Below, piece after piece: positions 14,662 through 19,523 of a stretch of 19,523 nucleotides of DNA. The DNA comes from DATLBY01 sp035526665 (GTDB taxonomy: Bacteria; Acidobacteriota; Terriglobia; Bryobacterales; Bryobacteraceae). The notes beneath the pieces were generated by a model that did not search any database, was not told where the DNA came from, and saw nothing but the letters and a program-made list of their open reading frames with translations. Position 1 is the first letter of the stretch. Each line of letters starts with the position of its first letter. Both the position numbers and the translations under genes were made by a program. The stretch is taken from contig DATLBY010000201.1 of assembly GCA_035526665.1 (NCBI GenBank), positions 1-19,523 on the forward strand, read 5' to 3'.

Positions 14662-14691
14662 ATTCTACTCCGAAGTCAGGAACGGTGACAA
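14662..14691 (-). promoter_or_regulatory. Sigma-70-like promoter for the zinc-ribbon/HEAT gene pair
   Basis: Minus strand: TTGTCA (14691-14686), 18 nt spacer, TAGAAT (14667-14662). Both hexamers match the consensus at five of six positions. The start would be near 14655, giving a leader of about 48 nt before the ATG at 14607. It lies in the gap after the DUF885 stop. Confidence 0.6.
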
Positions 14692-14702
14692 ACTCCTTTA
14701 GC

Positions 14703-16439
14703 TCACCGGTGCAGACTCTGCTGGCGCTCGATCCAGCCTTTAACGCGCTCCTCCAGCAGGTCGAGGGGCAGTGAGCCGTTTCCAATCACCAGGTCATGGA
14801 AATCGCGAAGATTGAAGCGGCCACCCAGGGACTTTTCGGCCAGCGCCCGCATCTCCTTGATCTTCAGTTCGCCGATTTTATAGGAAAGAGCCTGCCCGGG
14901 CCACGCAATGTAGCGGTCGACTTCCGAGACGCGTGTGTCGCCGGTATTTTTCAGAAAGTAGTCGATCGCCTGCTGCCGTGACCAGCCGAGCTGGTGCAGA
15001 CCGGTGTCGATCACCAGGCGGCAGGCCCGGAACAGCTCCGAATTCAGTTGACCGAATTTGGAATACGGATCGTTGTACAGCCCCATCTCGTCCCCGAGGC
15101 TCTCCGCATACAGGCCCCAACCTTCCGCGAAGGCCGAGAGAATCCACGCTTTGCGGAAATCGGGAGTATCCGGCTGCTCCAGCGCCAGCGCGATCTGGAG
15201 ATGGTGGCCCGGCACGGATTCGTGGAGCACCAGCGACGGCATGGTCCACTTAGCGATTGCTTCCGGTTTATACGTCTTGGCGTGAAAATAACCGGCCCGT
15301 GTGCCATCGCTTGAGGGAGGGGTATAGTGCGCCGCGGACGCTTCCGCCTCGTGATCGGGAATCGCCACCACGCCATAGGGCATACGCGGAAGTTTTCCAA
15401 AGAGCTTGGGAATTTCCGGATCCGCGCGTTTGGCTATTTCCCGATACCCTGCCAGCAGCTCTTCCTTCGTTTTGTAGTGAAATTCCGGAGCCTCGGTGAT
15501 ATGCCGCTGAAACTCCTCCAATGTTCCCTTATAGCCGGCCTGCTCGCGAATTGCCTCCATTTTGGAGCGAATCCGTGTCACCTCGCGCAGACCGATGTCA
15601 TGAATCTGCTGCGGCGTCAGAGAGGTAGTAGTCATCAGGCGAACCTGCATGGCATACCATTCCGGACCGTTCGGCATGTCTTTCAACGCGGTGGAAGTGC
15701 GGGCCTTCGGGATATACGTCTGCTGCAAGTAAGCGTGGAACCTTCGGAGCGCAGGCGCCAGGCTCTCCGTGTAGGTTTTGGCCGCCTGGGTCTTCAGGCG
15801 GTCGCGATCCGCGGCTGGTATCCGGCTGGGTATTTTTTCAAACACCGCCAGCAGCGGACTTTTTGCGGGATCTGCCGGGGTCTGTCCCTCAATCTGAGCT
15901 GGCAGATAGCGAAGGGTAATCTGCGGGGGAGAAATGCCCTTAGCGAGGCCCTTATTCAGCAGCGCAATCGACTGATCGATCAGAGCCGTCGCAGCTTTCA
16001 TCCGGGCGATTCGATCTTCAAAATCTTTTAGCGTGAATGCCGGAGATTGCGCCAGCGTTATAGATATGCGCAAGTGGATGCCGTACATCTGGTTTGCCAG
16101 CATGTATAGCGAATCGAACTCGTGTTGCTCGCGCTTCTTCTCGAAATACCTGCGGAACAGGTCGTAGTTGATCCGATCGGTGTCGTTCAGCTTGCTTTTA
16201 TCGATCGTTGCAATCGCCTTCAGATTTTGACTGTAGAACTGCAACTCGCGCTGCAGGCCGGCGTCCGAAAGATCCGACCATTTATCGTTGTATCCAGGCT
16301 CGCCGATAAAGGATGCGGTCTCGGGCGATTCCCGAAGGATCCCTTTATAGGCATCGGCGAATAGTTTGTGAAGCTTCTCGGATTCGGTTTGTCCGAGTGC
16401 CAGCGAAGATCCAAGTAAAGATAGGATTAGCAAGCGCAT
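14703..16439 (-). CDS. DUF885 family putative metallopeptidase, exported
   Basis: 578 residues from ATG at 16437-16439, which begins a signal peptide (MRLLILSLLGSSLALGQ). The family signature is a HESVPGHH block (residues 406-413), the HExxxGH putative zinc site, followed by FAEGWGLYAESLG, typical for DUF885. Length fits the usual 570-600. The family is annotated as a likely metalloprotease with no established substrate. A longer in-frame start at 16505 lies inside the lactate-permease coding sequence and lacks a signal peptide, so it was not used. The gene begins 5 nt after the permease stop; the two are probably co-transcribed. The role in this pair is unknown. Confidence 0.9.
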   Translation of the reverse strand: MRLLILSLLGSSLALGQTESEKLHKLFADAYKGILRESPETASFIGEPGYNDKWSDLSDAGLQRELQFYSQNLKAIATIDKSKLNDTDRINYDLFRRYFEKKREQHEFDSLYMLANQMYGIHLRISITLAQSPAFTLKDFEDRIARMKAATALIDQSIALLNKGLAKGISPPQITLRYLPAQIEGQTPADPAKSPLLAVFEKIPSRIPAADRDRLKTQAAKTYTESLAPALRRFHAYLQQTYIPKARTSTALKDMPNGPEWYAMQVRLMTTTSLTPQQIHDIGLREVTRIRSKMEAIREQAGYKGTLEEFQRHITEAPEFHYKTKEELLAGYREIAKRADPEIPKLFGKLPRMPYGVVAIPDHEAEASAAHYTPPSSDGTRAGYFHAKTYKPEAIAKWTMPSLVLHESVPGHHLQIALALEQPDTPDFRKAWILSAFAEGWGLYAESLGDEMGLYNDPYSKFGQLNSELFRACRLVIDTGLHQLGWSRQQAIDYFLKNTGDTRVSEVDRYIAWPGQALSYKIGELKIKEMRALAEKSLGGRFNLRDFHDLVIGNGSLPLDLLEERVKGWIERQQSLHR

Positions 16440-16444
16440 GTGGA

Positions 16445-18082
16445 TCAGCGTACCCAATGCGGGAGCATGTATGCGTAGACGACTACAATCAGCCCCAACA
16501 CACAAGCCAGCAGAATGCTGTGGCGCAGGGTGAAGCGGAAGAGCTTCGCCTCATCGGCCTGTACCATACCGGTAGCAGCGGCGGCGACAGCGATGCTCTG
16601 GAGGCTGATCATTTTACCCATTACGCCCCCGCTGGAGTTCGCCGCGGCCATCAATGTAGGGTTAAGATTCAGCGTGCCGGCGGTGACCACCTGGAGATTT
16701 CCAAACAGTGCATTCGCGGCCGTATCGCTCCCCGTCAGAAACACGCCAAGCCAGCCCAGCAGCGTGCCGAAAAACGGGAAAAACGCGCCCGTCGCGGCGA
16801 AGGCGAGACCCATGGTAGCCGTTGCGCCCGAATAGTTCATCAGGTTGGCGAGGCCCAGGACTGACGCGATGGTAACCATCGAGAGAGCCAACTGACGGGC
16901 GGTATCGCCGATCGCTTTCAGGAAGGCTCCCAGAGACAGCCGCAAGATAATGGCGGAGAGCACGGAGGCGATCAGGCAGGCCGTTCCGGATGCGGAAGCA
17001 ATATTAAATACGTACATCGCACCATACGGCGAGGCTTTAGCCGCCACCGGCGGTACCCGCTGGATCAGGTTGTGCAGGCCCGGCCAGCCGAAGGTGGACG
17101 TGGCCTGATTCAATACGGACTTCACCGGATCCCAGCCCCACAGCAGCACGAGAATCACCAGCAATCCGTAGGGCGACCAGGCGCGGAATGTCTCGGCGGT
17201 GGTATGCGCGCGGCGCGCCACCGTAGTGTGCTCGCCCTCCAGCGTGAAGTTGTCGGATGGTTTCCACAAGTTGAGAAGCACTACCAGCGATCCCATGGAT
17301 GCCAGCGAAGCCAGGATGTCGGTCAACTGCGGGCCCATATAACTCGAAACAAGGAACTGGGTGCCGGCAAAGGCAATTCCACAAACAGCGGCTGCCGGCA
17401 GGACACCTTTCAGTGCGCGAAAACCACCCATGACGAGAACCAGGTAAGCCGGGACGATCAGGGACACGGGAGCACAGATGCGCCCGACGTTGGCGCTCAG
17501 GTCCATTAAAGGTAGTCCTGTAATGCCGGCCAGAGTAATCAGTGGAGTTCCGATCGACCCGAATGCGACCGGAGCGGTGTTCGCCAGCAGGCAGATGCCG
17601 GCCGCGTAGAAGGGCGAGAATCCCAGGCCGGCCAGCATCGCGGCGGCGACCGCCACCGGCGTGCCAAAGCCCGCCGCCCCTTCTATGAAGGCTCCGAACG
17701 CGAATGCAATCAGCAGGGCTTGCAGGCGCCGGTCGTCAGTGAGATTTCCCACCGAGTCCTTGACGATTTCAAACTGTCCGGTAACAACCGTCACGCGGTA
17801 GAGAACAACTGCCCAAAACACCACCCAGCCTATCGGAAAGAGTCCGAAGCAAGCGCCATAGGAGGTCGCCGCCAGCAACAGCGGAACCGGCATGCCGTAG
17901 ACAAATAGCGCGACGACGGCAGCCGCGCCTAGACCCGAGAGCGCCGCCAGCCAGGCAGGCTTCCGGAAAACGCCCAGGAGCAATAGAAGAGTGAAGACGG
18001 GAAGCGAAGCTACCAGGGCCGATAAAGGCACACTGTTCGCGATGGGGGTATAGTGTTGTTGCCACATTATGAGCCGTATCAT
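16445..18082 (-). CDS. L-lactate permease (LctP/LldP family)
   Basis: Inner-membrane carrier with about 12 hydrophobic segments. The N-terminus MWQQHYTP lines up with the LldP start MNLWQQNYDP. The family blocks VVTGQFEIVKDSV, AFGAFIEGAAGFGTPVAVAAA and GICLLANTAPVAFGSIGTP are clear. Near the C-terminus, GTLLGWLGVFLTGSDTAANALFGNLQ and ANSSGGVMGKMISLQSIAVA also match. Length is about 545 residues, as in E. coli. Two close starts are possible: ATG 18080-18082 (GTGGA upstream) and ATG 18065-18067. A longer reading to 18178 overlaps the divergent symporter start and was dropped. Substrate is predicted lactate (or a related hydroxy-acid such as glycolate). The next gene is the DUF885 protein. Confidence 0.93.
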   Translation of the reverse strand: MIRLIMWQQHYTPIANSVPLSALVASLPVFTLLLLLGVFRKPAWLAALSGLGAAAVVALFVYGMPVPLLLAATSYGACFGLFPIGWVVFWAVVLYRVTVVTGQFEIVKDSVGNLTDDRRLQALLIAFAFGAFIEGAAGFGTPVAVAAAMLAGLGFSPFYAAGICLLANTAPVAFGSIGTPLITLAGITGLPLMDLSANVGRICAPVSLIVPAYLVLVMGGFRALKGVLPAAAVCGIAFAGTQFLVSSYMGPQLTDILASLASMGSLVVLLNLWKPSDNFTLEGEHTTVARRAHTTAETFRAWSPYGLLVILVLLWGWDPVKSVLNQATSTFGWPGLHNLIQRVPPVAAKASPYGAMYVFNIASASGTACLIASVLSAIILRLSLGAFLKAIGDTARQLALSMVTIASVLGLANLMNYSGATATMGLAFAATGAFFPFFGTLLGWLGVFLTGSDTAANALFGNLQVVTAGTLNLNPTLMAAANSSGGVMGKMISLQSIAVAAAATGMVQADEAKLFRFTLRHSILLACVLGLIVVVYAYMLPHWVR

Positions 18083-18171
18083 TATTCCACGATCGCGGCG
18101 GCTGTTACCATAATTTCTTTTCGGGCCGGGTACGATGACTACTAACTGCGGTGTAAGATAGCAAGACCTAA
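18083..18171. other. Divergent intergenic region, permease/symporter
   Basis: 89 bp separate the lactate-permease and symporter starts, so both promoters must lie here. I could not read a convincing -35/-10 pair for either direction and saw no clear inverted repeat. Confidence 0.5.
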
Positions 18172-19523
18172 GTGACACTAGCCCCTGTCGACTACATCAT
18201 TCTGACGCTGTATTTCGGCTTCGTCCTGGGCATCGGCTGGGTCATCAAACGGCGCGTCTCCACCAGCGAAGATTTCCTCACATCGGGCCGCTCGGTTCCG
18301 GTCTGGATCACCAGCCTGGCATTTATCGCAGCCAATCTAGGCGCCCAGGAAGTCATCGGCATGTGCGCTTCCGGCGCCAAGTACGGAATCATGACGGCTC
18401 ATTTCTACTGGATCGGCGCCATTCCGGCGATGCTCTTCGTGGGAGTCTTCATGATGCCGTTCTATTACGGCAGCCGCGCGCGCAGCGTCCCCGAGTATCT
18501 GAAACTGCGCTTCGACGAGAAGACGCGCGGCCTGAACGCAATCACGTTCGCCATCATGACGATATTCTCGTCCGGAATCTCCATGTACGCCCTGGGACTG
18601 CTATTCCAGCTCGTGCTGGGCTGGAGCTTTACCGCTTCGGTATTGTTGTCGGCGGTCATTGTGCTGATCTATACGTTCCTGGGCGGATTGACCAGCGCAA
18701 TCTACAACGAAGTGCTGCAATTTTTCCTGATCGTGCTCGGCTTCTCGCCCTTGGCCATTCTCGCGGTCGCCAAGGCGGGAGGCTGGCAGGGTCTGGCCGC
18801 CAATGTGCCCCCGGTGATGACCCACTCCTGGCGCTACATGGCTCATGCTTCCGACAATCCAATGGGCGTGGACACATTCGGGATGATTGCCGGGTTGGCA
18901 TTTGTCCTCTCGTTCGGATACTGGTGCACGGACTTCCTCGTGATTCAGCGGGCTATGGCCGCAAGATCGATGTCCGATGCGCGCCGCACACCGGTGATCG
19001 CGGCGTTTCCCAAGATGTTCATGCCGTTCATCGTGATTGTCCCTGGACTCGCGGCGCTGGCGCTCACCCGCATGAATATTGGCTACGCGCTGCCGGCCAA
19101 GGGCGCGGGCTACGACTACGATCAGGCTCTGACCACCCTGATGGCGCAGTTTTATCCCTCCGGTATGTTGGGCGTCGGATTAACCGCGCTGATGGCCTCG
19201 TTCATGTCCGGCATGGCGGGGAATGTTACAGCGTTCAATACGGTATTTACCTATGACATTTACCAAAGCTACATTCGCCGCGGCGCGCCGGATTCCCATT
19301 ACTTATTTGTAGGCCGGCTTACCACCATAGTCGGAATCGCTCTTTCAGTGGCGACCGCGTATTTGGCATCGCACTACAACAACATCATGGATCTGCTGCA
19401 GCTTGTCTTCGGCTTTGTGAACGCTCCGCTGTTTGCAACGTTTCTTCTGGGTATGTTCTGGAAGCGTGCCACCGCTCACGGAGCGTTCTTCGGCCTGCTC
19501 TCCGGCACCGGCGCCGCGGCGCT
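18172..19523 (+). CDS. Sodium:solute symporter (SSS family), 3' end cut by window edge
   Basis: Membrane transporter coupling solute uptake to sodium. 450 codons are visible from GTG at 18172-18174 and the reading is open to the window end. The first segments (VDYIILTLYFGFVLGIGWVIKRRVSTSEDFLTSGRSVPVW) match the SSS start, with its charged SxEDFLxxGR loop. GGLTSAIYNEVLQFFLIVLG matches the family GGLxAVxxTDxxQ block. SFMSGMAGNVTAFNTVFTYDIYQ matches the helix around the Na2 site, with its Ser/Thr residues. At least ten membrane segments are seen. The substrate (sugar, amino acid, proline, vitamin, acid) cannot be told. It is divergent from the lactate permease. The Shine-Dalgarno is weak. Confidence 0.9.
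   Translation, partial: MTLAPVDYIILTLYFGFVLGIGWVIKRRVSTSEDFLTSGRSVPVWITSLAFIAANLGAQEVIGMCASGAKYGIMTAHFYWIGAIPAMLFVGVFMMPFYYGSRARSVPEYLKLRFDEKTRGLNAITFAIMTIFSSGISMYALGLLFQLVLGWSFTASVLLSAVIVLIYTFLGGLTSAIYNEVLQFFLIVLGFSPLAILAVAKAGGWQGLAANVPPVMTHSWRYMAHASDNPMGVDTFGMIAGLAFVLSFGYWCTDFLVIQRAMAARSMSDARRTPVIAAFPKMFMPFIVIVPGLAALALTRMNIGYALPAKGAGYDYDQALTTLMAQFYPSGMLGVGLTALMASFMSGMAGNVTAFNTVFTYDIYQSYIRRGAPDSHYLFVGRLTTIVGIALSVATAYLASHYNNIMDLLQLVFGFVNAPLFATFLLGMFWKRATAHGAFFGLLSGTGAAA

Noticed and set aside
16440..16505. Longer start for the DUF885 protein
   Set aside because: It lies inside the lactate-permease coding end and would bury the signal peptide.
18083..18178. Longer start for the lactate permease
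   Set aside because: It overlaps the divergent symporter start and does not match the family N-terminus, which begins at MWQQ-type residues.
18363..19256. Plus-strand open frame inside the symporter gene
   Set aside because: It is a shifted-frame shadow of the symporter, which has clear SSS motifs in its own frame.

Overview
This is a GC-rich bacterial chromosome segment, most likely from an acidobacterium of the Bryobacterales/'Candidatus Solibacter' kind. The main clue is the 8564-10444 product, which joins Asp-box propeller repeats to a C-terminal domain resembling TIGR03437, a domain known mainly from Solibacter-type genomes. Other clues fit: many secreted single-domain proteins with short signal peptides, an ECF sigma/anti-sigma pair, a bacillithiol-type glycosyltransferase (bshA), a DUF885 protein, and frequent GTG/TTG starts. 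I saw no mobile element, CRISPR array, rRNA or tRNA gene. Genes are packed tightly and no gene-free gap exceeds about 140 bases.

Layout. Positions 1-4603 (minus strand) read, in transcription order, ECF sigma factor, zinc-finger anti-sigma factor, rsmA, gltX and a carbamoyltransferase that runs off the left edge. Gaps are 11-24 nt. An ECF-type promoter (GGAACCA-N16-GTCTAA) lies just upstream of the sigma gene. Positions 4682-10444 (minus) hold a second run: Asp-box/TIGR03437 secreted protein, exported FAM173-like methyltransferase, NarL-type sensor kinase, propeller lipoprotein and bshA. The last three overlap by 4 nt each.

Positions 10579-13055 (plus) hold four genes: a secreted FecR-domain protein, a secreted helical protein, a 53-residue Cys-rich putative zinc-binding protein starting at 12038, and an exported glycerophosphodiester phosphodiesterase. 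They converge on a minus-strand pair (14607-13066: zinc-ribbon membrane protein, then a POTRA-like/HEAT-repeat protein). The two groups share a hairpin built from three tandem 10-mers. On the right, a lactate-permease gene and a DUF885 gene (18082-14703, minus) are divergent from a sodium:solute symporter gene (18172 to the right edge).

How they may work together. The left cluster looks like a stress-type sigma regulon that carries translation genes (rRNA dimethylase, Glu-tRNA synthetase) along with it. The second cluster couples a membrane sensor kinase to bacillithiol synthesis. The four-gene FecR/helical/Cys-rich/GDPD group is the least familiar set and the best candidate for an undescribed envelope-associated module. 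Its function cannot be assigned from sequence alone.
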